Positions 1-7,312 of a stretch of 26,945 nt of DNA are shown here, in pieces. Each line of letters opens with the position of its first letter. Positions within the stretch are counted from its first letter, which is position 1. This DNA comes from a virus. Below the pieces are notes generated by a model. It was not told the DNA's origin. It worked only from the letters and a program-made list of their open reading frames with translations, and did no database searches. A program made the position numbers and the translations under genes. The stretch is from positions 1 through 26,945 of the IMG/VR virus record IMGVR_UViG_3300036785_000433. One strand, given 5' to 3'.

Positions 1-464
1 AGACCGGTCGTATCGATCGTCAGCCGCGCCAACGGCGGTGCGGGGAAATCCTGAAAAATTCGATACAAGCCGGTGGGGTTGATGCCCGCACGCCAAGTGC
101 TGATATTGGTGTTGACGTATCTTGTCTCGCAGGGCAAGCCTTGGTCGACCTGGATCGTCAGCAGGTTCGAGCCGCCGGGGTTGTACAAGGTGCCGCCGGT
201 CAGCGGCAGATAAGGCCCGCTGATGCCCAAAAAGAGCTGCTGCAATGCCTTGAGCAGCTGCCCGTTGTCGGTCTTATTCAGGGCGATCCCGGCATGGGCG
301 ACGACCGCGATGATCTCCTCTTGCAGCATGTTCGCCCACCAGGCGTCGACGATCGTCGCTTGCAGTCCCTGAGTCTCGTCGCCATTGGTGAAAAATCCCG
401 GTGTACCCACCGCTGGGATGACCGGCAGCGCCGCGACGACACTGGTGTTGTCAATGCGGAACAT
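1..464 (-). CDS. Tail fibre protein, N-terminal part (runs off the left edge)
   Basis: From ATG 464 the minus strand is open to the edge of the window, giving about 154 residues. The sequence MFRIDNTSVVAALPVIPAV, then GTPGFFTNGD, 'VDAWWANMLQEEIIAVVAHAG', 'NKTDNGQLLKALQQLF' and YLPLTGGTL is the well-known N-terminus of fibres that attach to a Mu/P2-type baseplate: the (Y/F)RID start, GFF, (D)-W-x-N-x-(V/L)-QEE and Q-L-x-x-A-I/L-Q. A GTG in the same frame at 479 could extend it by five residues (MGTPRMFRID), which would fit many relatives. The rest, including the receptor-binding tip, lies beyond position 1. It overlaps the end of the small gene upstream. Confidence 0.88.
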   Translation of the reverse strand, partial: MFRIDNTSVVAALPVIPAVGTPGFFTNGDETQGLQATIVDAWWANMLQEEIIAVVAHAGIALNKTDNGQLLKALQQLFLGISGPYLPLTGGTLYNPGGSNLLTIQVDQGLPCETRYVNTNISTWRAGINPTGLYRIFQDFPAPPLARLTIDTTG

Positions 465-636
465 GCGCGGCGTTCCCACTATTGGCCGTTTGCAGGTCTT
501 GCGCCATGCCCTGATCGCGAATCTTGATGATCAGCGGTGCGACGATCCGATAGGCACCCTCGCTGAGCACGGCAAGAAGCTGGTTCCACTCGGCCGCGGT
601 CATGCGAACGGTCAATTCATCAGTCGGTTGCAGCAT
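451..636 (-). CDS. Small conserved-looking phage protein next to the tail fibre gene
   Basis: This is a 61-residue protein. 'MTAAEWNQLLAVLSEGAYRIVAPLI' (split at about 12-36) and 'IKIRDQ' look like a real helical domain of the type often placed between baseplate and fibre genes ('L-x-x-x-EWN-x-(I/V)-L-x-x-L-x-x-x-P-Y-x-x-(V)-x-x-(L)-I-x-x-I-x-x-Q'). The function is unknown. A GGAGGG Shine-Dalgarno lies before the ATG in a 12-nt spacer. A competing ATG at 640 opens only six codons. The C-terminal 20 residues overlap the start of the tail fibre gene in another frame. Confidence 0.75.
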   Translation of the reverse strand: MLQPTDELTVRMTAAEWNQLLAVLSEGAYRIVAPLIIKIRDQGMAQDLQTANSGNAAHVPH

Positions 637-648
637 TCATCCCTCCAG

Positions 649-1245
649 TTAGCTATAGCCAAATTGCAGGACCGTATGGGCCGGCTTGATTGCCTCCATG
701 ACGCATTCGAGGAGCTGGTTGCCCCACTCGCGCAGCCGTTCGCTGGTCGTCGATAGCCCGGTCTGGAAATAAATGATGGTGTTGGCGCTGGCGTTGATCC
801 GCCAGGTGTACGCCCAATCTTCGCCATAGAGCGGCTGACCGGTGCGGTTGATGCCGGCGCGGAACGGCGCAAACTCGGTGATCGTAATCGTGAAACCAAG
901 CGCCTTGGCGACCGCGATATAATAGTTTTTGCTCTGACCGCCGCGTGCGGAGAACTTCGCGCAGACCGCCGCGACCCGCTGCTGGAGTGTCGGCAAGGGG
1001 CCGGTGCATGGGTCGGGCAGACCGAGCGAGGCCTCCCATTCGGGCAACAACTCTAGGGTGCTGCAGGGGAATATCTCGGCGATCAGGTCGTTGAGCCGCG
1101 ACTGCAGCCGCGACCAGGTCGGCATGAGTACCTCGATGTCGGCGTCCTCGACCATGCCGAGACCGCGATGCCACACCCGGCCGCGCGGCAAGAGGCGCTG
1201 AAATTGCAGCGCGTACTCTTGGGCGGAATAGATTAGGAGCGGCAT
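649..1245 (-). CDS. Baseplate protein Mu gp48-like (YmfQ / DUF2313)
   Basis: This is a 198-residue protein. 'YALQFQRLLPRGRVWHR' (about 11-27) is the family's '(L)-x-x-LLP-x-G-x-(A/V)-W' signature. It is followed by 'LMPTWSRLQSRLNDLIAEIFP' (split at about 40-60), 'TLELLPEWEASLGLPDPC' and 'LQQRVAAVCAKFSARGGQS', then YYIAVAKALGFTITITEF. The C-terminus has a WRINASA and 'LECVMEAIKPAHTVLQF' block, matching 'C-x-(L)-x-x-x-KPAHT'. It caps the wedge and attaches the tail fibres. It follows baseplate J after 2 nt, as in Mu. Confidence 0.94.
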   Translation of the reverse strand: MPLLIYSAQEYALQFQRLLPRGRVWHRGLGMVEDADIEVLMPTWSRLQSRLNDLIAEIFPCSTLELLPEWEASLGLPDPCTGPLPTLQQRVAAVCAKFSARGGQSKNYYIAVAKALGFTITITEFAPFRAGINRTGQPLYGEDWAYTWRINASANTIIYFQTGLSTTSERLREWGNQLLECVMEAIKPAHTVLQFGYS

Positions 1246-1247
1246 AT

Positions 1248-2369
1248 TTAAGTGGCCGGCGCCGTCAGTTGCCCCATGACCGGTAGAGCGCCGGCCGGCA
1301 GATCGACGTCGGCGTTCGGCACGGTCATGTTAAAATGATTGATCCCCGGCGTGGCGAGAATCGCCTCATACAGGTCCGAGGGATAGAGCACGCCGCCGGG
1401 CTCGCCAATCGCCAGAAACATGTCCCCGAGCGCCGCGATGATCGCGGTCTGAATGTCCACCGTGTTGGGATCGAGCTCCTGCAGCGTGACATTGACCGGA
1501 TAGGGCACCGGGGCCACGACATAGACCATCGCGGTGACCGGCTGCCGCGGGTAGATGTAATCGGCGACATCGCCCTGGTCGCCGGTTGCAACGCTGCTGG
1601 CGGGACGCACCTCGTTCTGCGAGACGCCGTCGCTGCCCTGCGGAAAACCGCCATGCTCCGATTCGGCCTCGTCGAGCATCGGATAGACCGTTACTGTGCC
1701 GGCCCCCGTGCCGAGCGCCCAGGCGCGGGTTACGCCGGGCACCTCGAGCGCCCACAGGACATAGTCGCTCGCCGCCCCGCCCTGCGGTGGCGCGCGGTAT
1801 TTGGCGAGCATGCGCGAGCGCAGCTCGTCGGTCGTCTCCGCATCGGCGCCACCGGTCGTGACGCCGACCGTCAGACCGCCCGAGTTGATGCCGCCGACCG
1901 GTTGCGCGATCGAGATCGGCGTGCCAGCGTCGCAATTGGTGTAGGCACCGGAAACCGTCGCGGTCATCGGCACGGTGACGTTGCTGTTGGCGTCCACCGT
2001 CCCGTCCGCGGTCGTCACGTAGGGCGTGCCGTCCTGGCGGGTCAGCGGCGTGCCGCTCGGCAGCACGATGCCGGGTGTGCCGGCGGTGAATGCGGCCGAG
2101 CCCGAGGCCGCGGTCGCGGCTTTCGGGTAGACGCCGATCAGCGCCGCCCACGCATAGAGGAATTCGTCCGTGGCGGTGAAGGGAACGCCCATGCGGGCGA
2201 TCCAGTCGGCGTAGCCATAGACGCTGTACGCCAGACCGGCCATGCACCAGGCGAGCACGCGCAGCACGGCGTTGCGCAACAGCCCGGTGAGGCCCGGTAC
2301 GCCCGAGGTCGTGATGTCTTGAATTGCGGTGTTGCGCAGCGCGGTTAGTGACGGGCGGGCAAACGGCAT
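1248..2369 (-). CDS. Baseplate J-like protein (Mu gp47)
   Basis: This is a 373-residue baseplate wedge protein. It starts MPFARPSLTALRNTAIQDI, the usual 'F-x-R-P-x-(L)-x-x-(L)-x-x-x-x-x-x-D' opening of Mu gp47 / Baseplate_J proteins. It continues with AWCMAGLAYSVYGYADWIAR, 'GIVLPSGTPLTRQDGTPYVTT' (split at about 99-119), 'GADAETTDELRSRMLAKYRAPP', 'GGAASDYVLWALEVPGVTRAW' and 'VTVYPMLDEAESEHG'. The C-terminal part 'PVTAMVYVVAPVPYPVNVTL' followed by 'GEPGGVLYPSDLYEAILATPG' is the typical last domain. It starts at the ATG at the end of the 96-bp repeat. The next gene starts 2 nt after its stop. Confidence 0.95.
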   Translation of the reverse strand: MPFARPSLTALRNTAIQDITTSGVPGLTGLLRNAVLRVLAWCMAGLAYSVYGYADWIARMGVPFTATDEFLYAWAALIGVYPKAATAASGSAAFTAGTPGIVLPSGTPLTRQDGTPYVTTADGTVDANSNVTVPMTATVSGAYTNCDAGTPISIAQPVGGINSGGLTVGVTTGGADAETTDELRSRMLAKYRAPPQGGAASDYVLWALEVPGVTRAWALGTGAGTVTVYPMLDEAESEHGGFPQGSDGVSQNEVRPASSVATGDQGDVADYIYPRQPVTAMVYVVAPVPYPVNVTLQELDPNTVDIQTAIIAALGDMFLAIGEPGGVLYPSDLYEAILATPGINHFNMTVPNADVDLPAGALPVMGQLTAPAT

Positions 2370-2465
2370 CCTACTTCGCCCTTCCGCCTTCGTAGCCGAC
2401 TTCGGCGGAGTAGGCTCGGGCTACGAAGGATTGATCCACGAAGCTTTAGCGTAGCAGGGCGGCAT
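2370..2465 (-). repeat. REP-like hairpin repeat, copy 3, long variant (before baseplate J gene)
   Basis: This 96-bp spacer between the gp46-like stop and the gp47-like start is a longer member of the same repeat family. Read on the minus strand it has CCTTCGTAGCC and GGCTACGAAGG as a perfect 11-bp inverted repeat, with an inner CCGCCGAAGTCGGC region, and it ends GGGCGAAGTAGG before the ATG, as the other two copies do. The extra length is an inner segment of roughly 40 bp absent from copies 1 and 2. GGAAGGG near the end can act as the ribosome site. Confidence 0.82.
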
Positions 2466-3176
2466 TCAGGGCAGCTGCGGGAACGGATTGCTGAATCGCA
2501 CCGGCGAGGGAACGACGGCGAGCCCGATCCAGGCCCAGCCGAACATGAATCGGGTCTGCGAGCCGTCCGGTTTGATGATCGCGACCGCGATCCCGAGCAT
2601 CGTCGGGGTGAGCCACATCGTGTTGCAAAAAATGGTTTTCGCGACACCATCCTCGATCAGCCAGTTCAGCGCATCGAGCGCATAACGGCGTGCATTGCCC
2701 AGCGTTGCGCGCGTCTTTTTGGCGCGATCGAGCTGCCACAGGTTCGAGCCCAGCGGCTCGGCGTTGTACGGGTCGGCCCACCAGCCGCGGCGATCGGTCG
2801 TGCCGTCCGTCGGCGTGAAATCGGGGGTTGCGAGGACATCCGAGAACAGCGAGACCAAACAGGCGGTTTCGAGATCCTGTCCGGTCTCGATGTCGCCCTG
2901 CGCCAGGCCCCAATCGCCGAGCGCGTTGGTGTTGTCCCACAGGATGCGGATGTCGCCACCATTGCCGCCTTGCGGCAGCGGATTGGCGGGCATGTCCCAG
3001 ACCGACGCGCCGCCATCCCAGACCGACGCACCGCCATCCCAGATCGATGCAGCACTGCTATCCCAAACCGATACACCACCGCCATTCCAGACCGATGCAC
3101 CGCGATCCCAAGTGCTCGGCGTGGTAGGGACCGATCCCGCGGGCGCGTCGAGCGGCGGTTCGAGCCACCCGGTCAT
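2466..3176 (-). CDS. Baseplate protein, Mu gp46-like, with N-terminal S-x-W-D repeats
   Basis: This is a 236-residue protein. The C-terminal two-thirds match Mu gp46: 'DIRILWDN', 'DLETACLVSLFSDVLATPDF', 'DRRGWWADPYNAEPLGSNLW', then 'NARRYALDALNWLIEDGVAK'. These fit the pattern 'DLxTAVLISLFTDRRA...DRRGWWGD...GSRLWLL...A-x-x-(Y)-A-x-(E/D)-AL-x-WL-(I/L)-(D/E)-(D)-G-V-A'. Unlike Mu, the N-terminus (about residues 21-63) has six heptads of the form S-x-W-D-x-G-A: STWDRGA, SVWNGGG, SVWDSSA, SIWDGGA, SVWDGGA, SVWDMPA. These are close in sequence to repeats in the tail terminator-like protein. The start overlaps the spike gene stop (ATGA). The stop is followed by the 96-bp repeat spacer. Confidence 0.9.
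   Translation of the reverse strand: MTGWLEPPLDAPAGSVPTTPSTWDRGASVWNGGGVSVWDSSAASIWDGGASVWDGGASVWDMPANPLPQGGNGGDIRILWDNTNALGDWGLAQGDIETGQDLETACLVSLFSDVLATPDFTPTDGTTDRRGWWADPYNAEPLGSNLWQLDRAKKTRATLGNARRYALDALNWLIEDGVAKTIFCNTMWLTPTMLGIAVAIIKPDGSQTRFMFGWAWIGLAVVPSPVRFSNPFPQLP
2988..3116 (-). repeat. S-x-W-D heptad repeat array in the gp46-like protein
   Basis: Six units of about 21 bp encode S-x-W-D-x-G-A type heptads. On the plus strand they appear as 'atcccagaccgacgcaccgcc' and close variants, with two units nearly identical, so some recent duplication is likely. The same motif, though with different codons, ends the tail terminator-like gene (17444-17578). Confidence 0.88.
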
Positions 3177-4723
3177 GGCGGCGGCCCTCCAGCCGCGAAC
3201 CCCTCAAGCGCTGCGACGCGGGCCTGCAGCGCTTCAAAGTCGGCGAGCAGGGGATAGGTCATCTGCACACCGTTGACGAATGGCGCAGCCTGCAAGTTGA
3301 TTGTTCCCGGCCCGCAATCGCCGCCGCTAGACGGGGCACCGATGACGAGCCCTTGCGCGATCGTCAGCCGCAGCGTCAGCTGGGTTCCGCCGATTGCGGT
3401 GGTGTTTAAGAGAATGGCGGTGCCTTGTTGGGTATCGGAGAAGGTCTCCAAGGCCTGCACGTTCATTGTTGCGCGGTTGCCGGTCGAATACCCGGTCCCC
3501 GGCGGGGGTGTGCCATAGCCGCGGAAAGCGATTCCACCGAGCGCATCCCCCGACACCGTCGAGGCAAGCGCCGTACCCAGGCCGCCGCGCGCCGAGCGCA
3601 GCGTGATGTTGGAGCTCGACGTGGTTGTGCCGGAAAAGCCGTCGATCTGCATCCGCGCGATTGCGCCATCGGACCCGGCGAGCTGTAGAGCCGTCCCGGC
3701 CAACGGTGCCGGCGGCGCCACCGTGTTGAGGTTGACGGTCAGAGCACCGCTCAGCGTGCCGCCGGCCAGCGGCAATGCAGCGGTGGTCAGCGACAAGGTG
3801 GCGGGAGTGCCGGCGGTCAGGGTCAACCCGGAGCCGACATTCCAATTTGGTCCTTGCGGCCCCTGTGCTCCGGTGGCGCCCTGCGGTCCCTGTGGGCCGG
3901 TCGTGCCTTGAGGCCCGGTTAGCCCTTGCGGCCCGATCAGCGAGGTTCCCGGTGTCGGCCATGCCGTTGTTTTCGGGCCGAACATGCTGTAGGGCCCGGT
4001 ATCGATATAAAAATCGCCGCTGTTGCCGATGGTGCCGGCAGGCGATCCGCTACCGTGCAGGACGGAGTTGCCGGCGGCGCCGGTCGCGCCCTGCGGCCCG
4101 GCTGGCCCGGCTGGCCCGGCTGGCCCTGGCGGCCCAGCGCCGCCACTGCCGCCGCCGATCGGGTTGCCATTTTGAAAAAATCCGCCCGAGGCGTCGATCT
4201 TGCCGTGCGCCTTGACATCCTGGTTGATAGTAAGATCCTGGCTGACGGTGGTGTTTGGCGTCGTTAAATTGATTTGGTCGCTGCCGTTGATGGTCGCGTT
4301 TTTCGTCGAGACGTTAAAAGCGTCCGTCGCTTTCGTGGTCGCGGTTTTGGTCGAGATTGCGACATTCTGCTGCCGCTGCATCGAGATCGTGTCGCCCTCG
4401 TCAGTGTAGAGCGAGATCTCGCCGGGCTTCTGGTTCTTGAGCCGGCTCTTTTGTTGGCCGGTCGCGATGACGACTGGGTTTGATCGGTCGCCCATCACGA
4501 AAAGCGCGGTCGCATCGGTGCCGACCGGCGCATGCGAGGCCAGCCCGTAAATCTGCATGACGCCGACCGAATCGAGGATCTCGGGGGTGTTTTGGACGCG
4601 AAGCTGCACCTTGTGGATGACGTCGGTGTCGTCGGTCGCCAGGATCTTGGTCGGCGCGACCATCATCCGTATGCGGCGATAGAGCCGGTCGATCTGTGTC
4701 TGCAGTGCCCACCCGTCGCTCAT
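3173..4723 (-). CDS. Baseplate spike (Mu gp45/gpV-like) fused to collagen-like and fibre domains
   Basis: This is a 516-residue protein. Residues 1-190 are a gp45-type baseplate assembly and spike domain: IDRLYRRIRMMVAPTKI, then VQLRVQNTPEILDSVGVMQIYGLAS and GLASHAPVGTDATALFVMGDRS, followed by a beta-helical stalk (EISLYTDEGDTISMQR, VSTKNATINGSDQINLTTPN). The Mu protein ends near there, but here the chain continues. Two collagen-like G-x-y tracts follow (about 196-218 and 264-292), around a 'GDFYIDTGPYSMFGPK' hinge. A beta-rich fibre region with a 'LPLAGGTLSGALTVN' motif (about 317-331) comes next. It ends in a short coiled coil ('LLADFEALQARVAALEG'). Collagen-like tracts trimerise, which suits a spike that is itself a trimer. 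The overlaps are ATGA on both sides. Confidence 0.92.
   Translation of the reverse strand: MSDGWALQTQIDRLYRRIRMMVAPTKILATDDTDVIHKVQLRVQNTPEILDSVGVMQIYGLASHAPVGTDATALFVMGDRSNPVVIATGQQKSRLKNQKPGEISLYTDEGDTISMQRQQNVAISTKTATTKATDAFNVSTKNATINGSDQINLTTPNTTVSQDLTINQDVKAHGKIDASGGFFQNGNPIGGGSGGAGPPGPAGPAGPAGPQGATGAAGNSVLHGSGSPAGTIGNSGDFYIDTGPYSMFGPKTTAWPTPGTSLIGPQGLTGPQGTTGPQGPQGATGAQGPQGPNWNVGSGLTLTAGTPATLSLTTAALPLAGGTLSGALTVNLNTVAPPAPLAGTALQLAGSDGAIARMQIDGFSGTTTSSSNITLRSARGGLGTALASTVSGDALGGIAFRGYGTPPPGTGYSTGNRATMNVQALETFSDTQQGTAILLNTTAIGGTQLTLRLTIAQGLVIGAPSSGGDCGPGTINLQAAPFVNGVQMTYPLLADFEALQARVAALEGFAAGGPPP
4088..4138 (-). repeat. Short collagen-like coding repeats (Gly-Pro-Ala-rich)
   Basis: The plus-strand run of 'ggcccggct' units encodes GPP, GPA, GPA, GPA and GPQ triplets. 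A second, less regular tract lies at about 3848-3932 (GPQ, GLT, GPQ, GTT...). Nine-base periodicity makes this segment prone to length changes by slippage. Confidence 0.85.
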
Positions 4724-5916
4724 GGTCCGGTCGGCTCGGTCGGCTTGGTGGCGTTGAACTTTTCGACGTCCGACGTCTGGACTTGCTGCGGCTGCAGATC
4801 ACCCATCGGCTCAGGCGAAAAGGCTTCCTGGCCCATCAGCACGAGATGTGCGTGTTGGCCCGACTCGTCGCGGGTGAATGTCACCTGACCAATGACCCAT
4901 GTTTTCCCGAGCTTGAGCGCGGGTAGATCGACCGGCGCCAACGTATTGATGTCCCACAGAGTACGAGCGGAGTCGCGCCATGAATCACAGGTGACGTTGA
5001 CCGCGTAGCTGCGCGCCCGGCGGCGGTTGGCTTCCCACTCCACCCGCCGATCCACGATTGGCTGGCCGAGAAAAAACTGCTCGCTGATAATGATCCGCAT
5101 GCGAAAGCGCGGCACTCCCGTGTCGGTGACGACGATGCCTTTATCCAACGGTGCCACGCCCTGCTCTGTATCAAAAGCCTGCGTCGACACCAGATAGCCG
5201 TGATAGATCGAATAGCGCTGGTCCATCGTGAAACTGACGGCAGCCTGCTCGACGTTGATACCCTGGCTGAAGCCCGAGGCCATGCTCTTGGTGCCGACCT
5301 GTGAGAGTTGCACCGAACCATCGGGCAGGTCGTAGGCGATCAGCTGCGAATAGCGGGTAATCCGGTCGATGATCTCCCACACTGTTTCGCCGGGGTTGAT
5401 CATAAAAAACGGGATTTTTATGCCGTCGCCGACATTCGACGAGACCGTCACGCCGTAGGGTTCGGCCAATTGCTTGGCAACCGATAGGGTCGTGCCACCC
5501 GCTATTTTGAAAGTCGGGTTGTCCTTCGAGCCGACAAAGGCGGCGCAGTCGACAAGATCCTGGCTCTTCGAGCGACCCTCGATCCGCACCGTATGTTGAT
5601 AGGGGCCGATCGCGGCGGTGTAGCGGTCGACGTATCCGGTGATGACGACATCGCCGCCGATTTTGACCTGGCACGGGTCACCGGGCTTGATCGCGATCTC
5701 GCCGCTCGTCGGATAGTGCTCGGTCACCTCGAGGTCGAACGACGCGGGCACCGTTTCCATACCGCGGCTGATCGAGACCCGCTGCCAGCCCAGCCACTCC
5801 TGGTTGCCGATGGTCAGGCTCAGCACATCGCCGGTATCGAGGCTGCCGGAGCTTCGCGGCGCTTGGGCCGTGACGGAGACGTCGGGCAGGTCGATGGTAT
5901 CGAGTGGCGAGCTCAT
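4720..5916 (-). CDS. Baseplate hub protein (Mu gp44/gpP-like)
   Basis: This 398-residue hub protein joins the tail tube to the baseplate spike. The family signs in order are DVLSLTIGNQEWLGWQRVSI and SFDLEVTE near the start, 'GDPCQVKIGGDVVITGYVDR' (about 83-102), 'RIEGRSKSQDLVDCAA' with its 'GRS-x-(S/T)-x-DL-(V/I)-D-(C)-A' signature, 'YGVTVSSNVGDGIKIPFFMINPGETVWEII' (split at about 149-178) and LIAYDLPDGSVQLSQVG. The second half is the gp44-type repeat of beta domains. The start at 5916 overlaps the preceding stop by ATGA; a longer open frame to 6681 is a shadow. The C-terminal 40 residues are Gln/Pro-rich and likely flexible. Confidence 0.93.
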   Translation of the reverse strand: MSSPLDTIDLPDVSVTAQAPRSSGSLDTGDVLSLTIGNQEWLGWQRVSISRGMETVPASFDLEVTEHYPTSGEIAIKPGDPCQVKIGGDVVITGYVDRYTAAIGPYQHTVRIEGRSKSQDLVDCAAFVGSKDNPTFKIAGGTTLSVAKQLAEPYGVTVSSNVGDGIKIPFFMINPGETVWEIIDRITRYSQLIAYDLPDGSVQLSQVGTKSMASGFSQGINVEQAAVSFTMDQRYSIYHGYLVSTQAFDTEQGVAPLDKGIVVTDTGVPRFRMRIIISEQFFLGQPIVDRRVEWEANRRRARSYAVNVTCDSWRDSARTLWDINTLAPVDLPALKLGKTWVIGQVTFTRDESGQHAHLVLMGQEAFSPEPMGDLQPQQVQTSDVEKFNATKPTEPTGP

Positions 5917-6491
5917 CGCGACAGCGCAGGAAAGCTGAGCGGCAGGAACAGCGGATGAGGGGCGCCGGACGAGGCCACCAGGTCGGGCTCGCGCGTCGTG
6001 TCCTGGTAGAGGGTCCACGCCTCGGCGAGCGAGGGCATCGAGACCAGCGTCGTCACCTCGATCAGCACCGGCAGATTGGCGCCGCGCACCGCGAGGTCGA
6101 GCGCCACGGCGGCGCGCAGATCGCGCAGAGCCTGGTAGCTGGCATCGCGCCCGGCATCGCCGCAACGCGTCGCCTCGTCGTCGAGCACGCCGCAGACCAG
6201 GAGCCGGATCGACTGCGCGTCCTGGTAGCTGATCGGGCGGTAGAGCGCGGAGGCCTGGGCAAGCGCTGCGCAGGCCGCACAGCGCACGTTGCTCGTCAGA
6301 GCATCTTGGATACGTTGGGCGGTGACCCATAGCGGTCCCGAGCCCGGCAGAGGCTGCGGGAACCATTCGGTGAGCGGGAGCAGCAAGCGGATCGCATCGG
6401 CCGGGTCGTTGGTCGCGGCGAGCAGCGCTTGGGCGACCGCGGTCGCCGCATCGCTGAATTCGGTCGAGCGCGCAAAACGCAGCTCGCTCAT
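5913..6491 (-). CDS. Separate C-terminal part of the DNA circularisation (gpN-like) protein
   Basis: This is a 192-residue protein. 'NVRCAACAALAQASALYRPISYQDA' (split at about 67-91), 'SYQALRDLRAAVALDLAVRG', 'ANLPVLIEVTTL' and 'SMPSLAEAWTLYQDTTREPDLV', closing with HPLFLPLSF, match the C-terminal region of Mu gpN/gp43-type proteins. There the pattern ends '(D)-L-x-x-R-x-x-x-L-P-x-x-x-x-x...LA-x-x-LY-D-x-x-R-x-x-E-(L/I)-x-x-x-N...HP-x-F-(M/V)-P'. The upstream ORF has the N-terminal domain, so the family protein appears split into two coupled genes (ATGA overlap). The stop overlaps the gp44-like start (ATGA). The split looks functional rather than decayed, because both parts are intact and well spaced. 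Confidence 0.75.
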   Translation of the reverse strand: MSELRFARSTEFSDAATAVAQALLAATNDPADAIRLLLPLTEWFPQPLPGSGPLWVTAQRIQDALTSNVRCAACAALAQASALYRPISYQDAQSIRLLVCGVLDDEATRCGDAGRDASYQALRDLRAAVALDLAVRGANLPVLIEVTTLVSMPSLAEAWTLYQDTTREPDLVASSGAPHPLFLPLSFPALSR

Positions 6492-7312
6492 GCCAGGGCG
6501 CTCGTCGCGGCGGCGAGCTGAGCGACCGCATCGAGCACACCCTGGCGCGAGGTGATGCTGTCGGCGAGCACCGATTGCACGGTTGCCGACGGTGGCTGCA
6601 GGACGCTCCGGTTGCCGGTCGAATAACGCCCGTAATAGCCCTGCAGCCCGGCGACGGCGTTGAGCGCCCGAGTCGGATCATCGACGGCGAGGCTCACCAG
6701 ATTGCCGAACCCGGAGATCGATTGACCGGCCATGCGCGGTATGAAGGGCGCGGCGCTGAGCGTGCCCGAGAGATCCGCGGCCGAGGCCTGACCCAGCGCG
6801 CCCGCCATCGTGTCGACATTGGCGCCGGTCGCCAGCGCGGTCGTCGGGAACAGGATATCGCCGCTGACCACGAAGCTGAACGCGAGCTCGACGACACGGC
6901 CCCGCTCGCGGCGGTCGGTGGTCGTGAAATCGATCAGCACGCATTGCACGCTGCCCAGCGTCGGGTGCACCAGCGTGCCCTCGCCGGCCTGCTCGCAGGC
7001 TTGGATCATCGCGTCGCGCTGCTGATAGACGTCGTCGCCGACCTGGAACGCTTGAAACAAGAAGCGCCGCGGCAGGCGGCCGAGATCCTCGACCGATACG
7101 GTATCGCGATAGGGATACTCGTGGATCGCGGTGCGCCGGCCGGCTTTGTTCTCGGCGGCGTCCATGACAAAGCCGACACCGCGCCACGAGCCCGGCTGCA
7201 GCTGCTGATACCAGGTCGAGCCGAGCCACGAGGCGCCGCTCTGATCGGTCGCCAGACTGGTGCCGGCGGTCTGCGTCAGCGGGCCGATGCCGGCGGGGAT
7301 CAGGTCGGCCAT
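6488..7312 (-). CDS. DNA circularisation protein, N-terminal part (Mu gpN-like)
   Basis: This 274-residue protein carries the DNA circularisation N-terminal domain: 'SWRGVGFVMDAAENKAGRR' (about 42-60), then 'IHEYPYRDTVSVEDLGRLPR', FQVGDDVYQQRDAMIQACE and 'GTLVHPTLGSVQCVLIDF'. These are core features of Mu gpN / gp43-type tail-tip proteins, which form the distal tail ring that binds the hub. The second half is Ala-rich and less conserved. The usual C-terminal domain of this family is not in this ORF but is found in the next one, which overlaps by ATGA. The start ATG follows the tape measure TAA without a gap and has no clear Shine-Dalgarno, so coupling is likely. Confidence 0.88.
   Translation of the reverse strand: MADLIPAGIGPLTQTAGTSLATDQSGASWLGSTWYQQLQPGSWRGVGFVMDAAENKAGRRTAIHEYPYRDTVSVEDLGRLPRRFLFQAFQVGDDVYQQRDAMIQACEQAGEGTLVHPTLGSVQCVLIDFTTTDRRERGRVVELAFSFVVSGDILFPTTALATGANVDTMAGALGQASAADLSGTLSAAPFIPRMAGQSISGFGNLVSLAVDDPTRALNAVAGLQGYYGRYSTGNRSVLQPPSATVQSVLADSITSRQGVLDAVAQLAAATSALA

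Noticed and set aside
1335-2348. A 337-codon open frame on the plus strand
   Set aside because: Opposite the baseplate J gene, with an Arg/Gly/His-rich translation and no recognisable domain; a codon-bias shadow. The same applies to other long plus-strand frames, for example 8174-9328, 6575-7687 and 12766-13788.
3848-4138. Collagen-like DNA repeats as a separate mobile or regulatory repeat
   Set aside because: The periodicity is fully explained by Gly-x-y codons within the spike gene.
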